Below, piece after piece: positions 7,064 through 13,944 of a DNA stretch of 17,665 nucleotides. The stretch lies in NCBI GenBank assembly GCA_021621525.1, contig JAJVUU010000039.1:1-17665 (forward strand), written 5' to 3'. Source of the DNA: Caryophanales bacterium. Its GTDB lineage: Bacteria > Bacillota_I > Bacilli_A > RFN20 > CAG-288. Within the stretch, counting starts at the first letter, position 1; every line of letters begins with the position of its first letter. The position numbers and the translations under genes are program-made. Below the pieces are notes generated by a model. The model did no database searches, was not told where the DNA came from, and worked only from the letters and a program-made list of their open reading frames with translations.

Positions 7064-7653
7064 AGCAAAACCTCCATGTAGCGCAACACCTTAGGCTTCA
7101 CACGAAGCAATTCTGCATACGTCATCAATTTATGAATGTTTTTGTTCTTGGACATTGCGTAGCGTTTCATAGCTTCTACAACGATTTGAACGTCAACGTC
7201 GCTGCCGCGCAGGATGTCGCATAGCGTCCGTTCCAAATCATAAACACAGATTGGATTGCCCGACGGGGATTCGATTTTGATTTTGCCAGACTCATAGTTC
7301 TTCGGAACTACGCGCTTGACAATTAAATTTGCCTGCTTCAAGGATGGTGCATTATAGCCCTTAGGAAAGGTCATCGTATATTTCGCAGGAGTTCGGTCAG
7401 AATAGCCCAGCAGATACAAAGCGGTTTCGTGAGAATAAATTCCCCTACCATATTTGCGCTGCAATAGGCAAAAATCATCCTCCCAAGCGTTGTTTTGTAC
7501 ATATAGGCCACGTCCAAAACGGTATATCTCGCCGCTTTTGACAAATTCCTGTAAAACACTGCGGTGCAATCCGGCTTCCGTCACCCGAGCTACGGTGATC
7601 GAGCCATCCTTCGATGTTTCCAATAAATCTTCGATTTTCTCCCTGGCAGTCAT
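7060..7653 (-). CDS. abiEi: AbiEi-family antitoxin / transcriptional repressor
   Basis: Antitoxin of the AbiE abortive-infection system; in characterised systems it has an N-terminal winged-helix DNA-binding domain that represses the operon and a C-terminal antitoxin domain. Here residues 1-50 form the winged helix (LHRSVLQEFVKSGEIYRFGRG region) and the C-terminal half carries the family's YDLERTLCDILRG (about residues 138-150). I chose ATG 7653 (197 residues): GAGGT sits 7 nt upstream, whereas the ATG at 7683 is 3 nt from the -10 box. The gene appears intact although its toxin partner is truncated. Codon use with more GCG/CGC than its neighbours fits acquisition from elsewhere. Confidence 0.85.
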   Translation of the reverse strand: MTAREKIEDLLETSKDGSITVARVTEAGLHRSVLQEFVKSGEIYRFGRGLYVQNNAWEDDFCLLQRKYGRGIYSHETALYLLGYSDRTPAKYTMTFPKGYNAPSLKQANLIVKRVVPKNYESGKIKIESPSGNPICVYDLERTLCDILRGSDVDVQIVVEAMKRYAMSKNKNIHKLMTYAELLRVKPKVLRYMEVLL

Positions 7654-7684
7654 ACTTTTTACCTCATAACGACAATCATACATT

Positions 7685-7721
7685 ACATTATTAAAAAATA
7701 ATGTGTGATTGTCAAGCTTGA
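7685..7721 (-). promoter_or_regulatory. abiE promoter with overlapping palindromes (probable AbiEi operator)
   Basis: A perfect -35 TTGACA (7715-7710) and AATAAT (7692-7687) lie 17 bp apart. The -10 is inside a perfect inverted repeat: ACATTATT, 4-nt centre, AATAATGT (7685-7704). The -35 overlaps the palindrome TCAAGCTTGA (7712-7721). AbiEi proteins are known to bind inverted repeats in their own promoter, so these are good operator candidates. Confidence 0.6.
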
Positions 7722-7842
7722 AACAACAACACTGCTAGAATATGACACAAAAAAAGTCTAACGTTCTGACCTTCGCCGGCAGTTTTGTTTTTTAACCAAA
7801 ACAGACTATAAAAAGCACTCGCAAAAGACTCATAAGCATCAT

Positions 7843-7876
7843 TTATATTGCAAACCAAGATAAAATCACTATAATT
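7843..7876 (+). repeat. 34-bp direct repeat, copy 2 (right edge of the AbiE insert)
   Basis: Same 34 bases as 6815-6848. Here it is in its functional place: it carries the promoter that leads directly into the FMN riboswitch of ribU. Confidence 0.9.
7848..7875 (+). promoter_or_regulatory. ribU promoter
   Basis: TTGCAA (7848-7853), 16-bp spacer, TATAAT (7870-7875). Transcription would start a few bases before the riboswitch P1 helix. Confidence 0.6.
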
Positions 7877-7883
7877 TTCCTTG

Positions 7884-7997
7884 TAGCGATTCAGGGAAAG
7901 GTGAAATTCCTTCTCGGCGGTATACCCCGCGCGGACTTGTTCCATGATTTGGTGAAATTCCAAAGGCGACAGTAAAGGCTGGATAAAAGAATGGCTG
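7884..7997 (+). ncRNA. FMN riboswitch (RFN element)
   Basis: Conserved RFN blocks appear in order: CAGGGAAAGGTGAAATTCC (7893-7911), CGGCGGT (7915-7921), GATTTGGTGAAATTCC (7946-7961), GGCGACAGTA (7965-7974) and GGATAAAAGAA (7981-7991). The closing helix P1 pairs AGCGATTC (7885-7892) with GAATGGCT (7989-7996) with one mismatch. It binds flavin mononucleotide and, with the hairpin at 8026-8060, should switch ribU off when FMN is plentiful. The gene that follows is the riboflavin transporter, which is the expected partner. Confidence 0.93.
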
Positions 7998-8025
7998 ACT
8001 GGTTTTTTTGCATCACAAGAATTCC

Positions 8026-8060
8026 AAATCCCTGAGGCGCCTGAGTCTCCGGGATTTTTT
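8026..8060 (+). terminator. Riboswitch-controlled attenuator ahead of ribU
   Basis: AAATCCC (8026-8032) pairs with GGGATTT (8051-8057), with an inner GAG/CTC pairing, and the run of T continues to 8060. It lies between the FMN aptamer and the ribU start, the usual place for the expression platform of a terminating riboswitch. Confidence 0.8.
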
Positions 8061-8085
8061 CTTGGAGAAGAAAGGACCTTACATC

Positions 8086-8829
8086 ATGAGAAGAAGCAGT
8101 TCCGAAGTCGTCACCCGTCTATGTACGATTGCCTTGCTTTCTGCATTGGGCTTCGTATTGATGGCTTTTCTAAGGATTCCATATCCGCCCGCACCATGGC
8201 TGATGATTGAATTCTCGGATGTCGTCGTCTTGATTGCCTATGCGATGTATGGACTGAGCGGAGGATTGATGGTCAGCATCTTCAAGACGCTTCTTGACAT
8301 GGCTGTACACGGGCTGACCGGTGCATATGGCATCGGAAACATCACCGCCTTTGTCACATCATTATTCTTTGTCTTAACCTTGTTCTTGGCAAGCCATCTT
8401 CTGAAACTTTTTAAAAAAGGTCTTCCGTTTCGAATCCTTGGATACCTCTTCATCACCATCTTGGTAGCGACCCTGTTGACTCTTTTAAACGCCCTGTTCA
8501 TCACACCGACCTATCTGACAGGAACGTTTACCACATGCTTTGATTCACAGGCCGTCCAGTCTGTCATCGACGGCTTCAACGGCATGGGCATAAAAGGAAA
8601 CGTCTATTTCCTTTTGATCTTCATCATCTATTTCCCGTTCAACCTTCTGAAAGGAGCCTGCATCTGTGCCATCTATGAACTCATCTTCAACAGGCTCATC
8701 TTCGTCCTGATGGAGCGGTCTCCAAAGATGAAGAAGTACTTCCTAGGCTCCATCTTCATAAAGAAGGAGAATATAGAAGATTCAGACAAGAACAAGGAAG
8801 AAGACACCGATAAGACAGCTGCGAAATAA
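8086..8829 (+). CDS. ribU: Riboflavin ECF transporter S component
   Basis: Membrane substrate-binding subunit of an energy-coupling-factor transporter for riboflavin; it works with the shared EcfA/A'/T module encoded elsewhere. The protein is very hydrophobic, with about six membrane segments, and carries the RibU-like stretch WLMIEFSDVVVLIAYAMYG (residues 39-57) plus the C-terminal FPFNLLKGACICAIYELIF. An FMN riboswitch directly upstream settles the substrate. I chose ATG 8086, preceded by AAAGGA; upstream in-frame codons would lie in the attenuator. The C-terminal tail after about residue 215 is long, highly charged and rich in Lys, Glu and Asp, which is unusual for RibU and is likely cytoplasmic. 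Confidence 0.92.
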   Translation: MRRSSSEVVTRLCTIALLSALGFVLMAFLRIPYPPAPWLMIEFSDVVVLIAYAMYGLSGGLMVSIFKTLLDMAVHGLTGAYGIGNITAFVTSLFFVLTLFLASHLLKLFKKGLPFRILGYLFITILVATLLTLLNALFITPTYLTGTFTTCFDSQAVQSVIDGFNGMGIKGNVYFLLIFIIYFPFNLLKGACICAIYELIFNRLIFVLMERSPKMKKYFLGSIFIKKENIEDSDKNKEEDTDKTAAK

Positions 8830-8830
8830 T

Positions 8831-8859
8831 TTGCTTTCCATCCCTTTTCCTCCTACAAT
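8831..8859 (+). promoter_or_regulatory. Probable promoter of the small membrane protein gene
   Basis: TTGCTT (8831-8836), 17-bp spacer, TACAAT (8854-8859), just after the ribU stop. A GGAGG binding site follows at 8871-8875. Confidence 0.4.
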
Positions 8860-8883
8860 ATTTCCAAATCGGAGGAAATCTTT

Positions 8884-9300
8884 ATGAAGTCTGCAACAAA
8901 AGTATGTTATTTGGTTTCGTTCATTCTGTCGATTGTTCTATGTATCGGGTATATCATCGGATTCATCATCTTCATGAGTATTGATGTCGAGGCCTATGCC
9001 CGTGCCTTCTGTGAAGCTTTCGATATGCAATACAGCGAAGCCGTCCTTGCTTCCGTAAGCCTGACCGTGACCACCACGAGACTGACGTTCGGCATTCTTG
9101 TCTTCGATTCATTCTGCTCCATCGGTGTTTCCTTATATGGGTATCTTTCCTATGACAAGAGCATAGAAAAAGGAAGCATCTTCTTTCCAGTGCTATCCAT
9201 CGTCGTCGGCGCCATCGGAAACGTGCTTCTTCTCATATCAGGAATCCTTTACCTCGTCGACTTAGGAACGCGAAAGAAAAATCAGCCTTATCAAGCCTAG
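8884..9300 (+). CDS. Small membrane protein of unknown function
   Basis: I do not recognise the family. The 138-residue product has three clear membrane segments (about 7-31, 68-89 and 99-126), a short acidic extracytoplasmic or loop stretch between the first two (EAYARAFCEAFDMQYSEAV), and a basic C-terminal end (RKKNQPYQA). The first helix is not followed by a cleavage site, so it is probably a three-pass protein. GGAGG lies 8 nt before the ATG, and the gene has its own candidate promoter and terminator, so it seems to be a single-gene unit after ribU. The stop codon is inside the terminator stem. Confidence 0.75.
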   Translation: MKSATKVCYLVSFILSIVLCIGYIIGFIIFMSIDVEAYARAFCEAFDMQYSEAVLASVSLTVTTTRLTFGILVFDSFCSIGVSLYGYLSYDKSIEKGSIFFPVLSIVVGAIGNVLLLISGILYLVDLGTRKKNQPYQA

Positions 9301-9325
9301 GCAAATTGCCTAGGCATTTTCTTTT
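9293..9325 (+). terminator. Terminator after the small membrane protein
   Basis: A 21-nt palindrome (9295-9315) built from two GCCTAGGC arms, each extended by two A:T pairs to a single central A, is followed by ATTTTCTTTT. The stop codon TAG is part of the first arm. Confidence 0.85.
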
Positions 9326-9456
9326 CGGCTTCCTAGATGACTTATGCCTCCGGACTCGAAATCCAGACATGTCTTTGGTGCCAGAAAAGAAAGCGCAATC
9401 ATGGACAGACACCTATATTTTGAGACGAAGAAAAGTCCTGTTTTTTGTCCGCTCCC

Positions 9457-9484
9457 TTGTTTTCCTGAAATATCAAATTAAAAT
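9457..9484 (+). promoter_or_regulatory. Possible promoter of the AEC permease gene
   Basis: TTGTTT (9457-9462), 16-bp spacer, TAAAAT (9479-9484), upstream of AGGAGG at 9498-9503. The -35 matches only the first half of the consensus. I see nothing else in the 9326-9456 gap. Confidence 0.35.
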
Positions 9485-9514
9485 ACTCCTTGTTTTTAGG
9501 AGGATATAAATAGT

Positions 9515-10567
9515 ATGGATGTCATCAAACAAGTATTGACCGATCAGAATTTCCTTGGAGCCATCTTAGGATCGGTTGTATTCATCCTGCTAGGATTCTT
9601 CCTACGGCAAAAGGACATCATCTCAAAGCATGGAAAAAGTGTCTTGAATGCCATCGTCATGAAGATTGCCATTCCCTGCATGGCCTTCTGTGCCTTCATG
9701 TCGGATTTCTCTTCTTCGGATTTCGTTTCCAATATTCTCATCTTCGTCTTTGATATCGTCTTTTATCTGATCTTCATCCTTATGGGAAACCTGATTTTCA
9801 TCAAGTTCGACAAGGAAAAGAAGACCATCTATTCCATCTTGATGGCTGTCGGACAGCTGACGCTGTTTTCCATGCCGATTCTACAGGCCGTATATGGTCT
9901 GGATTCCGGCGTTCTGATTCCTGCCAGCATGATGTCCATCGCCTTCCGCCTCGTCGTCTATATCTACTCTTATATTGCCATCACCGGTGAAAAGATCACC
10001 AAGGACAACTTCGGCAAAACCATGAAGAACATCTTTGTCAACCCTGTCATGATCTGTATGTTCCTAGGTCTCATCATCTGGGCTACCCAGAACGTCGTCT
10101 TCCAGGTACAGGTCGGAGATGCAACCTACGGGTTCACCAGAATCGACAAGACGCTTCCTGCCTTATATAAGGTGTTCCAATACGGAAACAATCTTGCCAC
10201 ACCTCTTGCGATGCTTCTGATGGGTGTCACCCTTGGCGAAGCAAACTTCCTTACGGCAATCAAGAACAAGTATGCCTGGATCATCGCCGGCTTGAGAACC
10301 TTTGCCATTCCGCTTTGCATCCTTGGCATCTGCACGCTCTTGCAGGCTACCCATGTCTTCCAATTCAGTGAAATCCAACTTGCCGCCATGGTCATCGGAA
10401 ATGCCGCACCGACAAGTGCCGTCGTCGTCGTATACTGCGTCAACTACAACAAACAGGCCTATATAGGAAGCGATAGCGTCATGCTGTCGACCATCCTTTC
10501 CGTCATCGGAATGCCGATTTTCTTCGTTCTTGTCAAGCTCTTCATGACTTTCCCGATCTTTGCCTGA
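9515..10567 (+). CDS. AEC-family permease (auxin efflux carrier/malate permease type)
   Basis: Integral membrane transporter with about ten hydrophobic segments in two halves, the layout of the AEC family (bile/arsenite/riboflavin transporter superfamily). Recognisable parts are the N-terminal GFFLRQKDIISKHGKSVLN (about residues 27-45), the first-half IVMKIAIPCMAFCAF, the centre NPVMICMFLGLIIW, the second-half NLATPLAMLLMGVTLGEANF and the C-terminal MVIGNAAPTSAVVVVY. Bacterial members carry organic anions such as malate, but the substrate here is unknown. Length 350 is a little above the common 300-320. AGGAGG is 11 nt before the ATG. No metabolic neighbour points to a substrate. Confidence 0.88.
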   Translation: MDVIKQVLTDQNFLGAILGSVVFILLGFFLRQKDIISKHGKSVLNAIVMKIAIPCMAFCAFMSDFSSSDFVSNILIFVFDIVFYLIFILMGNLIFIKFDKEKKTIYSILMAVGQLTLFSMPILQAVYGLDSGVLIPASMMSIAFRLVVYIYSYIAITGEKITKDNFGKTMKNIFVNPVMICMFLGLIIWATQNVVFQVQVGDATYGFTRIDKTLPALYKVFQYGNNLATPLAMLLMGVTLGEANFLTAIKNKYAWIIAGLRTFAIPLCILGICTLLQATHVFQFSEIQLAAMVIGNAAPTSAVVVVYCVNYNKQAYIGSDSVMLSTILSVIGMPIFFVLVKLFMTFPIFA

Positions 10568-10650
10568 CACATATCGATAAATCCGAAAAGTCTTTTTCAC
10601 ATAATTGTAAAAAAGTAAAATGATTTGTTTTTGCTCTTCCCCTTCTTCTT

Positions 10651-10664
10651 TTAAAACGCTTACA
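10651..10664 (+). promoter_or_regulatory. cre-like operator upstream of malQ
   Basis: TTAAAACGCTTACA matches the 14-base catabolite-responsive consensus TGAAARCGYTTWCW at 13 positions. It sits just upstream of a -10-like TATAGA (10670-10675). CcpA binding would link malQ to carbon supply; another LacI-family regulator, such as a MalR, could use the same kind of site. Confidence 0.55.
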
Positions 10665-10711
10665 TAGCCTATAGAATGAACACAGATTCAACATCTCAGA
10701 GGTACACTCCA

Positions 10712-12205
10712 ATGAACAAAAAAAATCGTGAAAACGGAATACTGCTTCCTGTCTCCAGCCTTCCTTCCGACCATGGCATCGGAACCCTGGGAAAAGAAGC
10801 TTTCTCTTTTGTTGATTTCCTTTCCCAATGCCATGTGAACATCTGGCAGATGCTTCCACTCAACGTGACAAGCTTCGGTGACTCACCCTATCAATCCCCT
10901 TCTTCAAACGGTCTCAATTATTACTTCATCGACCTGGACATCCTCATCAACAAAGGATTGCTGAAGAATGCCGATGTCGAGTCTGGTGAATTCTTCACGG
11001 ACGAAAGAAGAGTATCCTATGGAATGCTCTTTGAAAAACGAATCAAGCTTCTAAAAAGAGCCTTCGACCGTTTCCCGAAGTATGACAAAGAATTCCTGAA
11101 TTTCGAGAAGGAAGGTGAATTCCGTGATTTTGCCTTCTTCATGACCATGAAGGAACTTCATGGATTCCGCCCATGGTACGAATGGGATGAAAGACATTAC
11201 ACGCCCCTGCTCGAAGAGAAGGTCATCTCCAGCCATCGGGATCTATATCTCTTCTACATCTGGACACAATATGAATTCCTTGAAGAATTCCATGCACTGA
11301 AGAAATATGCCAACGAGAAAGGCATCCGTCTGATGGGCGATATGCCTTTGTATCTGGCTTTGGATTCCGTCGAAGCCTATAAATACCCGGAGATGTTCCG
11401 GTTTGACGGAAACCACAATCCTACCATCGTTGCCGGATGTCCGCCGGACTACTTCAATGCCGATGGTCAGCTGTGGGGCAACCCCATCTATGACTGGGAT
11501 TATATGAGGGCTACCGGCTATGCCTGGTGGAACAGACGCATCGAAAACAATCTCAGACTGTTCGACATCCTTAGAATCGATCACTTCCGCGGAATTGCCG
11601 CTTACTACACCATTCCCTATGGTGCCACAAACGCAAGGAACGGTGAATGGCTTGACGGTCCGGGAATGGATTTGTTCCGTGGCAAGGAGAATCTTCCTAT
11701 CATCGCTGAAGACTTAGGCTTCATGGATGACAAGGTAAGAGAACTTCTCAGGGAATCCGGATATCCAGGAATGAAGGTGCTTGAATTTGCCTTTGACGGG
11801 CATTATGACAACGAGCACAAGCCTTCCCAGTCAAAATACAACTATGTCTGCTATACCGGCACCCATGACAACGATACCATCAAAGGATATATCGAATCTC
11901 TTTCCAAGGCAGACCTTGATACCTTCAAAAAGGATTTGAAGAAGGAATGTGAACTCTTTGCCGTTGACTATCACGACGAAGACAATGATGCCCTGACCAG
12001 AAGCGTATGCCAGCTATGCTATGCCTCTCCCTGTAGGATTGCCATCATTCCCTTTGCCGATATCGCATGCTTCGACGGTGAAGCAAGGATGAATGTTCCG
12101 GCAGAGCTTTCCGGAAAGAACTGGACATTCCGCTATCTGAAGAGCGATTTCAACGATGAAGTCAAGCAGTTCTTGAAGGATTCCATCGAAAAATACGGAC
12201 GTTAA
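10712..12205 (+). CDS. malQ: 4-alpha-glucanotransferase (amylomaltase, GH77)
   Basis: Transfers alpha-1,4-glucan segments between maltodextrins, releasing glucose and longer chains for phosphorolysis; cytoplasmic. GH77 hallmarks: LLPVSSLPSDHGIGTLG (residues 11-27), GDSPYQSPSSNGLN (56-69), the nucleophile in RIDHFRG (Asp290), the acid/base in IAEDLG (Glu333) and the third carboxylate in YTGTHDND (Asp386). At 497 residues it is the short bacterial form. I chose ATG 10712, which follows AGAGGTA; an in-frame ATG at 10676 would add 12 residues but overlaps the -10 region. No phosphorylase or maltose transporter is adjacent. A cre-like site upstream and a strong terminator downstream make it a regulated single-gene unit. 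Confidence 0.95.
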   Translation: MNKKNRENGILLPVSSLPSDHGIGTLGKEAFSFVDFLSQCHVNIWQMLPLNVTSFGDSPYQSPSSNGLNYYFIDLDILINKGLLKNADVESGEFFTDERRVSYGMLFEKRIKLLKRAFDRFPKYDKEFLNFEKEGEFRDFAFFMTMKELHGFRPWYEWDERHYTPLLEEKVISSHRDLYLFYIWTQYEFLEEFHALKKYANEKGIRLMGDMPLYLALDSVEAYKYPEMFRFDGNHNPTIVAGCPPDYFNADGQLWGNPIYDWDYMRATGYAWWNRRIENNLRLFDILRIDHFRGIAAYYTIPYGATNARNGEWLDGPGMDLFRGKENLPIIAEDLGFMDDKVRELLRESGYPGMKVLEFAFDGHYDNEHKPSQSKYNYVCYTGTHDNDTIKGYIESLSKADLDTFKKDLKKECELFAVDYHDEDNDALTRSVCQLCYASPCRIAIIPFADIACFDGEARMNVPAELSGKNWTFRYLKSDFNDEVKQFLKDSIEKYGR

Positions 12206-12215
12206 GAGATATTAT

Positions 12216-12240
12216 AGGCTTCCATATCGGAAGCCTTTTT
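12216..12240 (+). terminator. Terminator after malQ
   Basis: AGGCTTCC (12216-12223) pairs perfectly with GGAAGCCT (12229-12236) around ATATC, followed by a run of T to 12240. Confidence 0.9.
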
Positions 12241-12480
12241 ATTGACATTTGATATCTGAATATGAAATTGGAAGTATATCTATCCGTTGAAAAAAGCGAT
12301 CAGAGCTGATACCCATAAAGAATGAATTCAGTAAAACAAAAGAATGTCATTCTCAGTGCAAAGCAAGGATGACATTCAGCATCCTATCATCATGAAAGCT
12401 AAAACCAGTCGATAAATCCAGGACAGGCGACCTATTTGTCAATCAAAGGCATGGAAATCGATATATTTCCATGCCTTTTC
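12241..12480 (+). other. Gene-free stretch with three successive hairpins (possible small RNA or leader)
   Basis: No credible coding frame. Three structures follow one another: a 12-bp stem (GAATGTCATTCT 12342-12353 with AGGATGACATTC 12366-12377, one G:U), a bulged stem (GATAAAT..AGG 12411-12422 with CCTATTTGTC 12431-12440), and a 14-bp terminator (12445-12478). A perfect TTGACA at 12242-12247 lies near the start but has no matching -10 at normal spacing; TATATC at 12275-12280 is another weak candidate. The unit ends before the uridine kinase promoter. It could be a small RNA of about 200 nt; I could not match it to 6S, SRP RNA, a T-box or a PyrR site. Confidence 0.35.
12445..12479 (+). terminator. 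Long-stem terminator upstream of udk
   Basis: AAAGGCATGGAAAT (12445-12458) pairs perfectly with ATTTCCATGCCTTT (12465-12478) around a 6-nt loop, ending in four T. No gene precedes it after the malQ terminator, which implies another transcript ends here. Confidence 0.8.
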
Positions 12481-12525
12481 ACTTTGCTTCCTTTATAATA
12501 AAGATGTTCATATAGAGGTAGTACC

Positions 12526-13230
12526 ATGTCCAGAATCATTCTTGTCGGCGGAGGTTCATCTTCCGGTAAATCCTATATCACCACCAGCGTCATCAAAAAT
12601 CTCAACACCGATGAAATCACCAGAATCTCCATCGATGATTTCTATAAAGACCAGAGCAATATCTCCATGGAAGAAAGAATCAAGGTCAACTATGACCATC
12701 CCAAGGCATTCGACTGGAAACTGATGAGAAAACAGATTTCGGATCTGAAGAATGACATCCCCATCGATAAGCCCATCTATGATTTCACCATCCACAATCG
12801 AAGTGACAAGACAGAACACATCGTTCCAAAGAAGCTTGTCATCGTCGAAGGCATCATGGCTCTTGTCGACAAACAATTGAGAGAGCTCGGCGATCTGAAG
12901 ATTTTCATCACGGCAACACCGGAAGTCCGATTCCTGCGCCGCTTCATCCGTGACCATACGGAAAGAAAGAGAAGCTACGAAAACATCGTCAGCCAATACA
13001 TCACCACCGTCGCTCCGATGTATGAGGAGATCGTCAAACCGTCAAGCAACTATGCCGATCTCATCATCAACAACGACGGAGCTATCGCAAACCTTGCCAT
13101 GGATGTCCTCTCCTGTGTCTTCAAGGATCAGCTGGAGAAGGCAACGGACGGAAAACCGCACATCAACAAGCCTTCCAACGAATTCTCCGAAGAAGTCCTT
13201 AACAGGGTCTTCCAGGGCGCGACAAAATAA
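12526..13230 (+). CDS. udk: Uridine kinase
   Basis: Phosphorylates uridine (and cytidine) to the monophosphate in pyrimidine salvage; cytoplasmic. The P-loop GGSSSGKS is at residues 9-16; ISIDDFYKD follows at 35-43, then NYDHPKAFDW (54-63) and PIYDFTIHNRSDKT (82-95), the nucleoside-binding parts typical of Udk, and VIVEGIMAL in the middle. The 234-residue length is slightly above the usual 205-215 because of a C-terminal extension. GAGGTA precedes the ATG, and TATAAT at 12494-12499 is the likely -10, with no good -35. It converges with the coiled-coil gene. With psuG-psuK it gives the region two routes toward UMP. Confidence 0.93.
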   Translation: MSRIILVGGGSSSGKSYITTSVIKNLNTDEITRISIDDFYKDQSNISMEERIKVNYDHPKAFDWKLMRKQISDLKNDIPIDKPIYDFTIHNRSDKTEHIVPKKLVIVEGIMALVDKQLRELGDLKIFITATPEVRFLRRFIRDHTERKRSYENIVSQYITTVAPMYEEIVKPSSNYADLIINNDGAIANLAMDVLSCVFKDQLEKATDGKPHINKPSNEFSEEVLNRVFQGATK

Positions 13231-13246
13231 GGTTCCGACCAATGGC

Positions 13247-13816
13247 TCATTTGATTCTCTTGACGATTCTACGATGTACATAAGCCGTATCGTTGGGCTG
13301 AAGTTCAGTCTCAATAAGGTCAGCAAGGACTCCGGCAGAAAAACGGAATTCATCCGAAAACTTCAGATACTTGTTGACGAATTTCTTGCTTTCGATGAGA
13401 CGTAAGGCAATATAGGCACGGCAAAGATAATAATAGGTGCTCTTCTGTGGCTCCCAGATTCTTGCCGTGATATAAGTGTAAAACCTGCCATAGCTTCTAT
13501 CGGCCCTGTTGGAAAGATAAGCTCCATATTCTTGGGCAAGATTCTTTGCATACTGAAGATTCAGTTCTTCATGGAAAAGATCCGCTTTCTCTGACAGAAT
13601 CTTGTCATATTCTTCTTCCAAAGGTTTCAGTTGTTTGAGGATTTCCCTCTTCTGGGCACGGGCTTTCTTCAACTTGTTTTCCAGGATTTCGTCTTCCTTC
13701 TCGCCAAGAGCATCGTCATACCGTTCTATCCTGGCCTTGACCAATCTTAGTTTCTTCTTCAAATCACTGATTTCACCCTTCATCTGAGGAAGGGACTTCT
13801 GGTTGTTCTCATCCAT
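13247..13816 (-). CDS. Coiled-coil protein of unknown function
   Basis: I do not recognise the family. The 189-residue product is soluble: a long charged coiled coil over about residues 10-95 (heptad-like runs of Leu, Ile, Lys and Glu, such as EISDLKKKLRLVKARIERYD and KPLEEEYDKILSEKADL), then a compact C-terminal part rich in Tyr and aromatic residues (GRFYTYITARIWEPQKSTYYY) and a very basic tail (HRRIVKRIK). No signal peptide or membrane segment is seen. CAGGAG lies at a good distance before the ATG, and TACAAT (13842-13837) is a possible -10. It converges with udk, with only 16 nt between the two stops and no terminator there. Confidence 0.8.
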   Translation of the reverse strand: MDENNQKSLPQMKGEISDLKKKLRLVKARIERYDDALGEKEDEILENKLKKARAQKREILKQLKPLEEEYDKILSEKADLFHEELNLQYAKNLAQEYGAYLSNRADRSYGRFYTYITARIWEPQKSTYYYLCRAYIALRLIESKKFVNKYLKFSDEFRFSAGVLADLIETELQPNDTAYVHRRIVKRIK

Positions 13817-13883
13817 GTTTCTTTTCTCCTGACATCATTGTAAGAAAAATCCATCCATTATGGAGCCCAAATGAAAAAAATCG

Positions 13884-13912
13884 TTGACTATTGATATCAA
13901 GTAGAGTAGAAT
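13884..13912 (+). promoter_or_regulatory. tRNA-Ala promoter
   Basis: TTGACT (13884-13889), 17-bp spacer, TAGAAT (13907-13912): a near-consensus promoter about 30 nt ahead of the tRNA. Confidence 0.7.
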
Positions 13913-13944
13913 AGTCTTCGCTTGAAAGCTCAAGCAAAACTTTT

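Larger units (their letters stand above)
6849..7842. mobile_element. Accessory insert of 994 bp carrying an AbiE remnant
   Basis: The DNA between the two 34-bp repeat copies holds abiEi, a truncated abiEii and about 130 bases of gene-free sequence. Outside the repeats, sfp keeps its -10 box on the left copy and ribU keeps its promoter and riboswitch on the right copy. This is what insertion into a single shared divergent promoter region would leave. I see no transposase, integrase or terminal inverted repeats, so the mechanism is unknown. Calling it an insert is inference from the repeat and gene context. Confidence 0.6.

Noticed and set aside
7712..7963. Leftward open frame of 83 codons
   Set aside because: It starts with TTG, lacks a binding site, crosses the ribU promoter and is the reverse complement of the FMN riboswitch.
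9486..9502. CTCCT/AGGAG pairing that could hide the permease ribosome binding site
   Set aside because: With the likely -10 at 9479-9484 transcription would start after the CTCCT, so it would not be in the mRNA.
9306..9509. Rightward open frame of 67 codons between the membrane protein and the permease
   Set aside because: Begins inside a terminator stem and has no binding site or family likeness.
12411..12440. Possible PyrR-binding attenuator ahead of uridine kinase
   Set aside because: AATCCAGGACAGGCGACC only loosely resembles the PyrR loop consensus and the stem-loop geometry is wrong.
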